Both the position numbers and the translations under genes were made by a program. 64,000 nt of DNA. Source: Delphinus delphis (taxonomy: Eukaryota > Chordata > Mammalia > Artiodactyla > Delphinidae). The stretch's first letter is position 1. The number at the start of each line of letters is the position of its first letter. Of the stretch, positions 45,849-57,828 are shown piece after piece. The stretch lies in assembly GCF_949987515.2 (NCBI RefSeq), contig NC_082697.1, forward strand, positions 24,063,730 to 24,127,729. Direction: 5' to 3'. The notes under the pieces were generated by a model. That model made no database searches and had not been told where the DNA came from. It saw only the letters and a list, made by a program, of their open reading frames with translations.

Positions 45849-48094
45849 GTCTCATTGAACACGGCAGCAGCTTTCCAGATTGCTGTTTTCTCCTCCAGGG
45901 GACCCGGGCCTGCGCTCAGCAGCCATGTCTAAGGGACCTGCAGTTGGCATTGATCTTGCACCACCTTTTCTTGTGTGGGTACCTTCCAGCACGGAAAGGT
46001 GGAAATAATTGCCAGTGATCAGGGGAACCGAACTACCCCCAGCTATGTCGCCTTTACTGATACCAAATGATTGATTGGTGATGCTGCAAAGAACCAAGTT
46101 GCAAGAATCCCACCAACATGGGTTTTGATGCCAAACGCCTCATTGGACGAAGATTTGATGATCTGTTGTCCAGCCTGATATGAAGCATTGGCCCTTTATA
46201 GTGGTGAATGATGCAGGCAGGCCTAAGGTTCAAGTAGAATACAAGGGAGAGACAAAAAGTTTCTATCCAGAGGAGGTGTCATCCATGGTTTTGACAAAGA
46301 TGAAGGAAATAGCAGAAGCCCTACCTTGGGAAGACTGTTACTAATGCTGTTGTCACAGTACCTGCTTACTTTAATGATTCTCAGCGTCAGGCTACCAAAG
46401 ATGCTGGAACTATTGCTGGGCTCAATGTACTTAGAATCATCAACGAGCCAACTGCTGCTGCTGTTGCCTATGACTTAGACAAAAAGATTGGAGCAGAAAG
46501 AAATGTGCTGATCTTTGATTTAGGTGGTGGCACTTTTGATGTGTCAGTCCTCACTACTGAGGATGGAATCTTTGAGGTGAAGTCTACAGCTGGAGATACC
46601 CACTTAGGTGGAGAAGACTTTGACAACTGGATGGTCAACCATTTTATTGCAGAGTTCAAGTGCAAGCACAAGAAGGGCATCAGTGAGAACAAGAAGGCCG
46701 TCTGTTGCCTTCGTATTGCTTGTGAGCATGCTAAGTGCACTTTCTCTTCCAGCACCCAGGCCACTATTGGGATTGATTCCCTTTATGAAGGAATCAACTT
46801 CTATACCTCAATTACCTGTGCCTGATTTGAAGAACTGAATGCTGACCTGTTCCGTGGCACACTGGACCCTGTGGAGAAAGCCCTTCAGGATGCCAAGCTA
46901 GACAATTCTCAGATCCATGATATTGTCCTGGTGGGTAGTTCAACCCGCATCCCCAAGAATCAGAAACTTCTACAGGACTTCTTCAGTGGGAAAGAACTGA
47001 ATAAGAGCATCAACCCTGATGAGGCTGTTGCTTATGGTGCAGCTGTCCAGGCAGCCATTTTATCTGGAGACAAATCTGAAAATGTTCAAGACTTGCTGCT
47101 GTTGGATGTCACTCCTCTTTCCCTTGGAATTGAAACTGCTGGTGGAGTCATGACTGTCCTCAAGAGCAACACCACCATTCCCACCAAGCAGACGCAGACC
47201 TTCACAACCTACTTGGACAACCAGCCCGGTATTCATTCAGGTTTATGAAGGTGAGCATGCCATGACCAAGGATAACAACCTGCTTGGCACGTTTGAACTC
47301 ACAGGCGTACCTCCTGCCCCCTGTGGTGTTCCTCAGATTGAAGTCACTTTTGATATTGATGCCAATGGCATCCTCAATGTCTGCTGTGCATAAGAGCACA
47401 GGAAAAGAGAACAAGATTACCATCACTAATGACAAGGGCTGTTTGAGCAAGGAAGACATTGAATGCATGGTTCAGGAAGCAGAGAAGTACAAAGCTGAAG
47501 ATGAGAAGCAGCGGGATGAGTTGTCTTCGAAGGATTCTCTTGAATCCTGTGCTTTCAACATGAAAGCTACTGTTGACAATGAGAAACTTCAAGGCAAGAT
47601 TAATGATGAGGACAAACAGAAGATTCTTGATAAGTGTAATGAAATAATCAACTGGCTTGATAAGAACCAGACTGCAGAGAAAAAAGAATTTGAACATCAG
47701 CAGAAGGAGCTAGAAAAAGTCTGCAACCCCATCATTACCAAGCTGTACCAGAGCTCAGGAGGAATGCCAGGAGGAATGCCCGGGGGCTTCCCTGGTGGTG
47801 GAGCTCCTTCATCTGCTGGTGCCTCCTCTGGGCCCACCATTGAAGAGGTTGATTAAGCCAACCTAGCATAGATTTAGCATTGTTCCACAAAACATTGAAG
47901 GACCCAAATTTGTAGCAAATTCCATGGCAGTTTTAAAGTTGAGCTGCTGTAATAAACTCGGCATTCTTGATACTTGAACATGGAATATGTGCACAGGGAA
48001 AGGAAATAACACTGCACTTTACAAGCACTGTATTGTAAGTGGAAAATGCAATGTCAAATAAAACGGTATTTAAAATTGGCACCATAAAAAAAAA
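45849..48094 (+). pseudogene. HSPA8: HSPA8 (HSC70) processed pseudogene, full length
   Basis: Intronless copy of the constitutive cytosolic Hsp70 chaperone mRNA: 5' UTR from 45849, ATG at 45925 ([11 protein letters not shown]), stop at 47854-47856 after GPTIEEVD, 3' UTR and poly(A) to 48094. It lies inside L1 ORF2, with target duplication AAGAAGACACAATCAG (45833-45848) / AAGATGACACAAACAG (48095-48110). Frameshift soon after the start (about 45958), stop near 46068, more breaks near 46165, 46310, 46825, 47240 and 47390. Long clean stretches remain, e.g. [20 protein letters not shown] (46509) and [17 protein letters not shown] near the end. AATAAA signals at about 47951 and 48057. Confidence 0.96.
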
Positions 48095-49769
48095 AAGATG
48101 ACACAAACAGATGTAGAGATATACCATGTTCTTGGATTGGAACAATCAATATTGTGAAAATGACTGTACTACTCAAAGCAATCTACAGAGTCAATGCAAT
48201 CCCTATCAAATTACCAGTGGCAGTTTTTACAGAACTAGAACAAAAAATCTTGAAATTTGTATGGAGACACAGAAGACCCTGAATAGCCAAAGCAATCCTG
48301 AGGGAAAAAAACAGAGCTGGAGGAATCAGACTCCCTGACTTCAGACTCTACTACAAAGCTACAGTAATCAAGACAATATGGTACTGGCACAAAAACAGAA
48401 ATATAGGTCAAATGGAACAGGATAGAAAGCCCAGAGATAAACCCACACACCTATGGTCAACTAATCTATGACAAAGGAGGCAAAGATATACAATGGAGAA
48501 AAGACAGTCTTTTCAATAAGTGGTGCTGGGAAAACTGGACAGCTACATGTAAAAGAATGAAATTAGAACACCATACACAAAAATAAACTCAAAATGGATT
48601 AAAGACCTAAATGTAAGACCGGACACTTATAAAACTCTTAGAGGAAAACATAGGAAGAACACTCTTTGACTTGACATAAATCACAGCAAGATCTTTTTTG
48701 ATCCACCTCCTAGAGTAATGGAAATAAAAACAAAAATAAACAAATGGGACCTAATGAAGCTTAAAAGCTTTTGCATAGCAAAGGAAACTAAACAAGATGA
48801 AAAGACAGCCCTCAGAATGGGAGAAAATATTTGCAAACGAAGCAACGGACAAAGGATCAATCTCCAAAATATATAAACAGCTCATGCAGCTCAATATAAA
48901 AAACAAGCAACCCAATCAGAAAATGGGCAGAAGAACTAAATAGACATTTCTCCAAGGAAGACATACAGATGGCCAAGAGGCACATGAAAAGCTTCTCAAC
49001 ATCACTAATTATTAGAGAAATGCAAATCAAAGCTACAATGAGGTATCACCTCACACCAGTTAGAATGGGCATCTTCAGAAAATCTACAAACAACAAATGC
49101 TGGAGAGGGTGTGCAGAAAAGGGAACCCCCTTGCACTCTTGGTGGGAATGTAAATTGATACAGCCACTGTGGAGAACAGTATGGAGGTTCCTTAAAAAAC
49201 TAAAAACAGAATTACCATATGACCCAGCAATCCTACTACTGGGCATATACCCAGAGAAAAATATAATTCAACAAGACACATGCACCCCAATGTTCATTGC
49301 AGCACTATTTACAATAGGCAAGTCATGGAAGCAACTTAAATGCCCATCGACAGATGAATGGATAAAGAAGGTGTGGTACATATATACAATGGAATATTGC
49401 CATAAAAAGGAATAAAATTGGGTCATTTGTAGAGATGTAGATGGACTTACAGACTGTCATTCAGAGTGAAGTAAGTCAGAAAGAGAAAAACAAATATCAT
49501 ATATTAACACATATATGTGGAACCTAGAAAAATGGTACAGATGAACCGGTTTGCAAGGCAGAAATAGAGACACAGATGTAGAGAACAAATGTATGGACAC
49601 CAAGGGTGGAAAGCAGGTGGTGGGGAGTGGTGGTGGGATGAATTGGGAGATTGGGATTGACATATATACACTAATATGTATAAAATAGATAACTAATAAG
49701 AATGTGCTGTATAAAATAAAATAAATAAAAGATCCCTCAGAATTGACAGGGTCTTCCTGAGCTTTCTGG

Positions 49770-50085
49770 TTTTTTTGTTTTTTTTTTAAATTTATCTATT
49801 TAATTTATTTATTTTTGGCTGCATTGGGTCTTCGTTGCTGCGTGCGGGCTTTCTCTAGTTACAATGAGCAGGGACTACTCTTAAGTGCGGTGCGCGGGCT
49901 TCAGTAATTTTGGCACATGGGCTCAGTAGTTGTGACACGTGGGCCCTAGAGCGCAGGCTCTTTAGTTGTGGCTCATGGGCTTAGTTGCTCCGCGACATGT
50001 GGGATTTTTCTGGACCAGGGGGCTCAAACCCGTGTCCCCTGCATTGGCAGGTAGATTCTTAAGCACTGCGCCACCAGGGAAGCCC
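49770..50085 (-). mobile_element. CHR-type SINE (long class)
   Basis: Reverse copy 29 bases beyond the L1 target site. Target duplication CTTCCTGAGCTTTCTGG at 49753-49769 and CTTCCTGAGTTTTCTGG at 50086-50102. Confidence 0.93.
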
Positions 50086-50102
50086 CTTCCTGAGTTTTCT
50101 GG

Positions 50103-50330
50103 AGAAAACTGGGAGAAGTTAAAATGAGAGGTTCTCTTCCTGGAGCCCAGCCCTGGAAGAACATGGCAGAGTGATGAACCTGAGCTCTGATGAGCCCATC
50201 ACTTCTATATGAGGTTCCTCTGCGATAAATGAGGCCTTACCCATGAAGAGGGTCTTAGAGGACCCAAAGGCCCAAGGACCCTAGGACGAAGCAGCCTGGG
50301 GTTTTGTCAGATCAACCCAAAACCTGCTGG
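50103..50330. other. Intron 6, unassigned
   Basis: No feature recognised. Confidence 0.35.
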
Positions 50331-50520
50331 TTCTAGTTACCTGTGCTGTAGCCTCAGGCAAATCACACAGCCTCTAGAGCTTCAGTTTGATTCCAGAGAT
50401 AAGATCTGCCTCACGGATTAGTAGAGGAATAAATAAGAAACACAGAATGCTTAGCATGATTCCTTAGCAAAACCCGCTCAACAAATAGTTGCTCTGCTTA
50501 TTGTGATTTTTATGGTGCAG
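50330..50520 (+). repeat. MIR-like remnant
   Basis: 'ggttctagttacctgtgctg', 'caaatcacacagcctctaga' and 'aatgcttagcatgattcctt' follow the sense MIR order with heavy divergence. Confidence 0.5.
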
Positions 50521-50539
50521 CCATAGATTGAGAATCAAG

Positions 50540-50800
50540 AAGGTAGCATAGTGCTGCAGTTACAGATTGGGGGCTCTGGAATGAGACTGTCTGGTTTCAA
50601 ATTCTATCACCATTCACTGGTTTTGTGACCCTGAGCAAATAAAGTCTCTGTCCTTCAGTTTACTTATCTGTGAAATGGGGATAGTAATTTTATCCGCCCC
50701 ATGGAGTTACTGGAAGGACTAAATGACTTAATACATGTAAAATGCTTATAGTCGTGGCTGGAACAGAGTATGTGCTCAGAGAATTGTCATCATCATCATC
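50540..50800 (+). repeat. MIR SINE
   Basis: Well-preserved sense MIR: 'gtagcatagtgctgcagtta', 'gggctctggaatgagactgt', 'ttacttatctgtgaaatggg', 'aatacatgtaaaatgcttat'. Confidence 0.75.
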
Positions 50801-52486
50801 ACTGATGTGGATGGACTACTCTGAGAAAGACTGTGCTGTTGAAAGAACACTTGGCAAGGAGTGTAGAACACTGGGCCAGGCCCTAGCCCCTCCTCCTGCC
50901 CAGTAGTCTTGCTTGCTCTCAGGCCCTAGTGCAACTTCCTCTTCTGAGTGTCCTGGGAGACCTCAGCCCTTTTGACCACATTCCTATCTGTCCTACTGCC
51001 AGTGTGTGACCCAGTCTCTGCTCATTCTACTTGAATTCCTTATCTTGAACCAGTTTCCATAGCTCCACCTCATCTACATTCCTCCTCTGTCCTGTAGCTC
51101 TGCCACCCACCCCGGCCCAAGTCACTTCAAGGTGGAGTCCCTGGAGGCAGAGTGTTACCCCAGGTCTTGCCCAGGCTTGTGGCCGCCATGCTGACACCGA
51201 AAAAGAGTTGGAAGACATATTCAAAGCTGGATTGGATAGATAATGAAATTCCCTGATACTGTAGCCAGTGCACATACACATTTGACTGATTTACTTTAGT
51301 ATTCTTATGATAAGGCCAAAGACTAGAGCTTGTACAGGAAATCTAGTGACTGGGTATCTGGGCCATTCTAGCAGATAAATGGTAGATTATATCTTTTTTT
51401 GGTAAAATTCACAGTCTTCTTGGTATAGTTCCTCCTGGTTAGATGAGCAGGATGCCCTAGCTCTTGCCCAAATGAGGCTGCCACTTCAGACATTATTTGA
51501 GATGTCATGTCTAGGCTTGTAGACATGTGTTTGATTGACTGTGCAAGCTAAGCCTTCCCCGATGTGACCCCTACCTACCTGCTTGCTGAGACTTTTTAGA
51601 TTATAACTTTTTTGTTGAAGTATAACACAAACAGAAAAGTGCACAAATCATTAGTGTACAATTCAATGAATTTTCACAAAATGATGAGTAACCAACACTC
51701 ACATTAAGAAACAGGGATGTTACCAACATCCACAAAAGCCCCTTTTTCACCCTCTTCCAGTCACTCCTTCCAACTCTGTTTTTGCCATGTTGAGCTAATT
51801 ATAGTCTCTGCCCCTCCACCCCCAGCACACCATTCTTTCCCTCGCCTTCCTGCCTGTGCACATGCTCTTCCCTTGGACTGCCGGCCTCATCTACTCATTG
51901 TTCAAAACTCAGTTGTCAGCTTCCCCTGATGCGCTCCGAATACTTCCTTTGTACTTTCCTCCCATATTTTGTCATTGTTTACTGGGAGCTCCCTGAGGAC
52001 AGAGACTGTCTGAGTCACCAGTCTCCCGCACCCAGCACGGCTTGGCATAGGGCAGACACTCCAGAAATGTTGGCGTGTTGCATGGTTCATCTAAAATATC
52101 TGAAGACACCTTTTACTTTTTTCTTCCCTGACCCTGCCCCAAGCACATAGCCTCCTCCTGCCTTCCTAACCCATTCTTCTTGCCTCTTCTAGTTTTTTTA
52201 AAAAAACGTGTCAGCCCTGTCTGAGTCTCTTGTGTGCCTCCATCCTCCCCCTCACTTTTGCTCAGACTGTACATGTGCCCCATCCACACCTGCCCCAGCA
52301 TCCCACACACCAGCCTCCTGACTGTTGCAGCACCACTTTTCTGCCCCCAGACCAGAGGCCTCAGCCATCCGATAGTTTACTCCACATTCTCTGTGCTGGC
52401 TCCCTACCACAAGTCCTCAACTGCTATGCTGCAGGCTCTGTTTTATTCAAGAGTCAGACTTATCTTGTGCTTTTCCCATGTTTCAT
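50801..52486. other. Intron 6, mostly unique; old L1M-type tail at about 51600-51770
   Basis: 'ttgttgaagtataacacaaa' to 'cattaagaaacagggatgtt' is an old repeat tail like those near 1630 and 3120. The rest shows no gene; pyrimidine-rich sequence at 52130-52440 produces chance open frames. Confidence 0.45.
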
Positions 52487-52499
52487 TACTCTGTGTTTT

Positions 52500-52676
52500 T
52501 TGTTTCAATTATTTTTAAAAATATCTTTATTGGAGTATAATTGCTTTAAAATGTTGTGTTAGTTTCTGCTGTACAACAAAGTGAATCAGCTATATGTATA
52601 CATATATCCCCATATCCCCTCCCTCTTGAGCCTCCGTCCTGCCCTCCCTATCCCACCTGTCTAGGTTGTCACAAAG
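52500..52676 (-). mobile_element. Very short 5'-truncated L1
   Basis: Antisense L1 3' end of about 175 bases ('ctttattggagtataattgc', 'gtgaatcagctatatgtata'). Exact target duplication TACTCTGTGTTTT at 52487-52499 and 52677-52689. Confidence 0.92.
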
Positions 52677-52739
52677 TACTCTGTGTTTTATACTTCATAA
52701 GTTTTCCTTCCTCAAGAACGTTGGTTTCAACCAGAGTTA

Positions 52740-52840
52740 CGATGGTGATCATTTCACAAGATGTACACATAGCAAATCATTATGTGTACACCTGAAACTT
52801 ATATAATGTTATGTGTCAGTTATATCTCAATTTTTAAAAA
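52740..52840 (+). mobile_element. L1 3' UTR end fragment
   Basis: 'tatgtgtacacctgaaactt', 'atataatgttatgtgtcagt' and 'tatatctcaattttt' are the last bases of an older L1 3' UTR. Confidence 0.7.
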
Positions 52841-52889
52841 AAGAACATTGGTTTCCTACTTGGATTTTTAAAAAGGATTTCACATGTAT

Positions 52890-53790
52890 CACTGAATGAT
52901 ATTCATTCATTCATTCATCATGTGTGCCAGGCACTGTGGTAGGTGCTAGAGATTCTAAGTTGAGAGGTTTATTGCCTTTGAGAAACTCACAGACAAATGG
53001 GGAGAGAGAGGAACATTAGCAAATTATTAGAAGACAGTGTCAGTATTGAATGAGAGCATTGAATGAATTAAGAAGATGGGCACTAGAATCAGCTCAGTAA
53101 TCCCATTACTTAATGTGATATGTTACTTAGCCCTTCTGTTTCTGTGCCTTGGTTTCTTCACCTATAGAGCTTTCACATACAGAAGATAGGCGCCTGGCAC
53201 CTAGTAAGTGATCAATAAATGTTAACTATAATCTATTATTAGCTTCTCTGCTTAGGCCTCATAGAGGAAATAACATTTCACTGGTCACTGAAGGATGGGT
53301 CTCTACTAGAAGGAGGGCAGGAAAGGACAGCTAAGAATAGCCTGATAACAGACACAGAGGAATGAAAACGCATGATGTTTTCAGAAATTGGGGAATGATC
53401 CAGTGTAGCTGGAGGACAGAGGATGTGTAGGAGATGGTGAGAGATGAAGCTGGAGAAATAAGACCAAGAGAGTGAAGGGTCTTGTTTGCTGCTGGAGTTT
53501 GGACATAATCTGTTAGATGAAATAGAACCCTCAGAAGTCTTTAAAGAGGGGCTTGAATCAATCTAAACTGTCTTTTTTTTTTTTTAGTAAAGTTTTATTC
53601 ACATACAGCTTGCACGTTTGTTTACATGTTGTCTGGCTGCTTTTGCACAAGGGCAGAGTAAGTAGTTTAAACTGTGTTTTAGAAGGATCCTTCCAGCACA
53701 TCTGTGGAGGATGGACTGGATGGGAGGGAGGCGGGGAGACCATTGAGGAGGAGAAGGAAGGGGCTGCTGAAAACTGGTGAGAAACTGAGA
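52890..53790 (+). repeat. Ancient mammalian repeat with MIR inserted at 53095-53235
   Basis: Same unassigned family as 30030: '(attc)n', 'gtgccaggcactgtggtagg', 'cctcatagaggaaataacat', 'tgaagggtcttgtttgctgc', 'ggcttgaatcaatctaaact' and 'aaggatccttccagcacatc'. A sense MIR 3' half ('ttggtttcttcacctataga', 'ggcacctagtaagtgatcaa') lies within it. Confidence 0.5.
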
Positions 53791-54822
53791 GAGTGAGAAC
53801 TGCAGTGATGGATGTTTCAGAGGTGGGTCAACGGGGCATGGTGACTAGTGGAAGGCGTGTGAGAGTGGGAGGGGCGTTGAATAGCTGAGGTGTCTGGGGA
53901 GATGCTGATGCCACTTACTGGTAGACTAGCAGAAGGAACCGATTTTTCCTTCCTAATGATTTCATCCAAGGAAGGAAGCCTGCTTCTTCCTGATCTTGGG
54001 AGCAAGTATTCTAAAACTCACAAATCCATTTTTTAGCTAGGAGCTGTTTCTTCTCTCTTGGACCTTGTAAATGGTTAGCTGCTCCAGACAAGTAATTACT
54101 GATCTCAGGCAATTAGGGCAGGAAGTGGCTGTGTTTATTTCACTCCCTGGTGTCTCCTGGGGGAGAGAGAGGTGAAAGTCATGTGTTTGTTTCTACCACA
54201 TTTGTAAGAATGGATGGAACTGGAACATCATCCTTCCTCTGTTAACAGACACATGGGCCTCTTCTCACTCCCACCACCACCAATCTCTGTAGAAAACAGT
54301 GTTGAATTTAAAAGTTCTTTCCAGCTTTTCCCCTCTCTTTGCTGGTTTCCCCCAAAATATCGTTCAACTTTGTGGCCCAGCCAAGGAATTCTGAGTCCAC
54401 CCTAGCTGTTGGGCTCCAGAATAGCACCTTTCCCACCACTGCCATCTCCCAGTCTCAGAGTTGACCTAGTTCTGGTTCGAGGTGTGTGGGGACCTCTGCT
54501 GTTAGCACAGCTTGGCTGGGCATGATCTGTCCCTGCTCAGTCATATTTACAAGTACCCTGGATACAGAACATCATGTTGGCACTAACCAACGTGATGAAA
54601 TAGCCCATCCCATAGAGTTCTGTCCTTGGTCTTTTACTTCCAGCTTCCTCCTTTCTCTGCCTTCCTTCCACTTTCTTTCAACCAGGAATTGTTTCTAGCT
54701 GGTGAGTTTCCTTGGTTTGAGGGATGGAGGACTCAAAGTTCTTTTCTCTCCACTTACTTTTCTATGAAGTAGTCACATTCATAACCCTCCCTCTTCCAGG
54801 GTGGCTCTTAGATGTTTCAAGT
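53791..54822. other. Intron 6, unassigned
   Basis: No gene or clear repeat. Confidence 0.4.
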
Positions 54823-54823
54823 A

Positions 54824-55315
54824 CAGATCTTCCTTGACTTATGATGGGGTTCTGTCCCAGTAAACCCCTTGTAGGTTGAAAATATCCTAAGTTAGAACTA
54901 CATTGAATACACCTCACCTACTGAACATCAGAGCTTAGCTTAGCCTAGCCTACCTTAAGTGTGCCCAGAACACTTACATTAGCCTACAGTTGGGCAAAAT
55001 CATCTAATACAAAGCCTATTTTATAATAAAGTGCTGAATATTTCGTGTAATTTATTGAATCTGTACTAAGAGTGAAAAACAGAATAGTTATATGGGTACA
55101 GAATGGTTGTTAAGTGTATCAGTTGTTTAACCTCGTGATCGAGCGGCAGACTGCAAGCTGCGGCTGCAGCTGCCCAGCATCACGAGAGAATATGTACTAC
55201 ATACCGCTAGCTTGGGGAAAAAAATGAAAATTCAAAATTAGAAGTATGGTTTCTACGGAATGCATATTGCTTTTGCACCATCATCAAATCTAAAAATCGT
55301 TAAGTCAAACCACTG
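54824..55315. mobile_element. Tigger-type non-autonomous DNA transposon
   Basis: About 490 bases from CAGATCTTCCTTGACTTATG to ...TTAAGTCAAACCACTG, with TA on both sides (54822-54823, 55316-55317) and CAG...CTG ends. Inside, 'agcttagcttagcctagcct' and 'gtttaacctcgtgatcgagc' are characteristic of a TcMar-Tigger derivative whose exact name I am not certain of. No coding capacity. Appears complete end to end. Confidence 0.75.
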
Positions 55316-55317
55316 TA

Positions 55318-55680
55318 TATACACCACTTTGGTGGGCAGAAAAGTCCTATGGAACATCTGCTTCTGTTTGTCTCGGGAGCTGGGTTGGGAGAGGGTAAAA
55401 TTCCCTGGACTGTGTGGAGTGAATAATTCCTTCTTTTATGGAACACTATTGAGAAGATGTCTATTGTTTTCAGTAAAAGTTGACCCCACACTAATAAGAG
55501 TGACCATGAGCACTGTTACTTGATGAAATATTATCATTATAGATACCAGCCTTGGACCATCAATTGAACTCTACTGATTTCTGGGCCACTCTAAAATCTC
55601 TGTTGTAAACTGGGTTTCTCTAGCCTTGATTTTAGGGTACTCTGTTGTCTTAAACCATCTGAAAGGGAATAGCTACTTGT
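55318..55680. other. Intron 6, unassigned
   Basis: No feature recognised. Confidence 0.4.
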
Positions 55681-55689
55681 TTGTTTTTT

Positions 55690-56885
55690 TAAAAAAATAT
55701 TTTTTTCTTACATCCATCTAGTTTTTTTTTAATTGTAGTTGATTTACAATGTTGTATTAGTTTCTGCTGTAGAGCAAAGTGATTCAGTTATACATATGTA
55801 TATATCCTTTTTCATATTCTTTTCCATTATGGTTTACTACATGATATTGAATATAGTTCCCTGTACTATACAGTAGGACCTTGTTGTTTATCCATTTTAT
55901 GTATAGTAGTTTGTGTCTGATAATCCCAAACTCCTAACTTATCCCTCTGCCACCCCCCTTTCCCCTTTGGTAACCGTAAGTTTGTTTTCTATGTCTGTGA
56001 GTTGTGTCATATTTTAGATTCCACACATAAGTGATATCATATGGTATTTGTCCTTCTCTTTCTGACTCACTTCACTTAGTATGATAATCTCTTAGTCTAT
56101 CCATGTTGCTTCAAATGGCATTATTTCATTCTTTTTTATGGCTGAGTAGTATTCCATTGTGTATGTATGCCACATTTTCTTTATCCATTTATCTGTTGGT
56201 GGACATTTAGGTTGTTTCCATGTCTTGGCACTATTACATAGCAACACTATTGTAAATAGTGCTGCTATGAACATGGGGTGCATATATCTTTTTGAATTAC
56301 AGTTTTCTCCAGATATATGCCCAAGAGTGGGATTACTGGATTATATAGCAACTCTATTTTTTAGTTTTTTAAGGAACCTACATACGGTTTTCTAGCGGCT
56401 GTACCAACTTACATTCCCACCAGTAGTGTAAGAGGCTTCCCTTTTCTCCACACCCTCTCCAATATTTGTTATTTGTAGACTCTTTAATGATGGCCCTTCT
56501 GACCAGTGTGAGGTGGTACCTCATTGTAGTTTTGATTTGCATTTCTCTAATAATTAGCAATGTTGAGCATCTTTTCATGTGCCTATTGGCCATCTGTATG
56601 TCTTCTTTGGAGAAATGTCTGTTTAGGTCTTTTGCCCATTTTTTGATTGGGTTGTTTGTTTTTTTGTTATTGAGTTGTGTGAGCTGTTCGTACAATATAT
56701 TTTGGAAATTAATCCCTTGTCAGTCACATTGTTTGCAAATATTTTCTCCCAGTCCATGGGTTGTCTTTTTGTTTTGTTTACGGTTTCCTTTGCTGTGCAA
56801 AAGCTTCTAAGTTTGATTAGGTCCCATTTGTTTATTTTTGCTTTTATTTCTATTGCCTTGGGAGACAAGATATCAGGTTTTTTCT
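55690..56885 (-). mobile_element. 5'-truncated L1
   Basis: Antisense L1: T-rich tail, 'gttgatttacaatgttgtat', 3' UTR, then the ORF2 end. On the - strand, pieces [11 protein letters not shown] (56280s), PPTDKWIKKMWHTYTMEYYS (56200s), [18 protein letters not shown] and [20 protein letters not shown] can be read in different frames, with disabling shifts between them. Intermediate in age. Confidence 0.88.
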
Positions 56886-57019
56886 TATGACAAAAACAAA
56901 GCATGTTTATTATAGGAAGTTTAGCAAATATAGAGAAACAATAATGAAAAATCATCCATAATTCCAACCACCCAGAGAAAAACACTGTGAAATCTGTGGC
57001 CTAGCCTTTTAGTTTAGGT
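56886..57019. other. Intron 6, old repeat tail
   Basis: 'agcatgtttattataggaag ... ccataattccaaccacccag' resembles 33040-33150. Family not assigned. Confidence 0.35.
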
Positions 57020-57138
57020 GGGTTTTTTTTGGCCGCACCATGAATCTGTGGGATCTGAGTTCGCCGACCAGGGATCGAACCTGGGCCCTCAGCAGTGAAA
57101 GAGCAGAGTCTTAACCACTGGACCGCCAGGGAATTCCC
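57020..57138 (-). mobile_element. CHR-type SINE (about 115-base class)
   Basis: Reverse short-class copy from 'tttttttttggccgcaccat' to 'ggaccgccagggaattccc'. Confidence 0.87.
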
Positions 57139-57828
57139 ACCTTTTGGTTTTTCTAAAAATGTATTTATTCATTTTTTAAAAAAGGGGTTATAGTATGTAT
57201 CTCTTTTATGATCTTCAATTAATAGATTGTGATAAACATCTTTCCTTGTCATTGAAAATTATAACATCATGTTTAATAATTCTACAGTGGTCCATTTTAT
57301 GTAGGGAATAAGGACATTATTAATAAAAATTAATATATTCTAATTTGAAAAAATAATAAACATATGGCCTGAAGAGAGTACATAAGGAAGGGATGTTATA
57401 AAAATAGTGATGGGGTGTTGCAACAAACAAAAGCATACGTTTCACAGCTCTGAATGACATAAGCAATAATTGTAGGCTGAATCAATTGGTAAGTTAAATA
57501 GGACATGGACGTTAACAGACTTGATTCCTTTATTCATCTTCGGGCTGAAGTTTTGTAAAATCTTTCTGGATCTGAAAATTTTACAAGAAATATACCTGTG
57601 GTATCTCAGGTTGCTAAAGGTAAGTGGTTTTGACTTCCTTGGTTTCCTTTCATCAGAAATCAAGATCCTTCCACTCCTGTGAGTTTGCTATTAGCATCTT
57701 ATGCACCAGGAGATACTTGACAGGTGATTATTTGAGCAGTTATGGAAAGTTTCTTGTTTTGGGGAGTTGCTGAATCTAATCCTAATTGATGTGGCTGGAT
57801 TATTCCATATATTTATTTCTTTTTACAG
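57139..57828. other. Intron 6 end, unassigned
   Basis: No gene. Ends with the pyrimidine-rich acceptor 'tttctttttacag' before exon 7. Confidence 0.45.

Larger units (their letters stand above)
43082..49415 (+). pseudogene. L1 ORF2 (endonuclease/reverse transcriptase), disrupted
   Basis: The endonuclease begins near 43100 (MSIITLNVNGLNVPTRRHRL, then CCLQETHF with the catalytic Glu). The RT part has SPGPDGFTGEFYQTF at 44865-44915, [16 protein letters not shown] at 45240-45290 and a degraded catalytic box near 45565 ([16 protein letters not shown] where FADD is expected). The C-terminal part (48969-49415) ends [16 protein letters not shown]. It is broken by a SINE at 43401, a poly(A) insertion at 44473, HSPA8 at 45849 and many frameshifts. 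Confidence 0.88.
41047..49726 (+). mobile_element. Near-full-length L1 with nested insertions
   Basis: Bounded by exact AAAAGATCCCTCAG at 41033-41046 and 49727-49740. About 5.8 kb is L1 once four insertions are removed. Order: 5' UTR 41047-41910, ORF1 41911-42803, ORF2 43082-49415, 3' UTR and (AAAT)-type tail to 49726. It lies in sense to PIGU. Both ORFs are broken, so it is immobile. Confidence 0.93.

Noticed and set aside
46505..47856. Long Hsp70 open frames as a functional chaperone gene
   Set aside because: Upstream frameshift and stop, further breaks, no introns, poly(A) tail and target duplication show a processed pseudogene.
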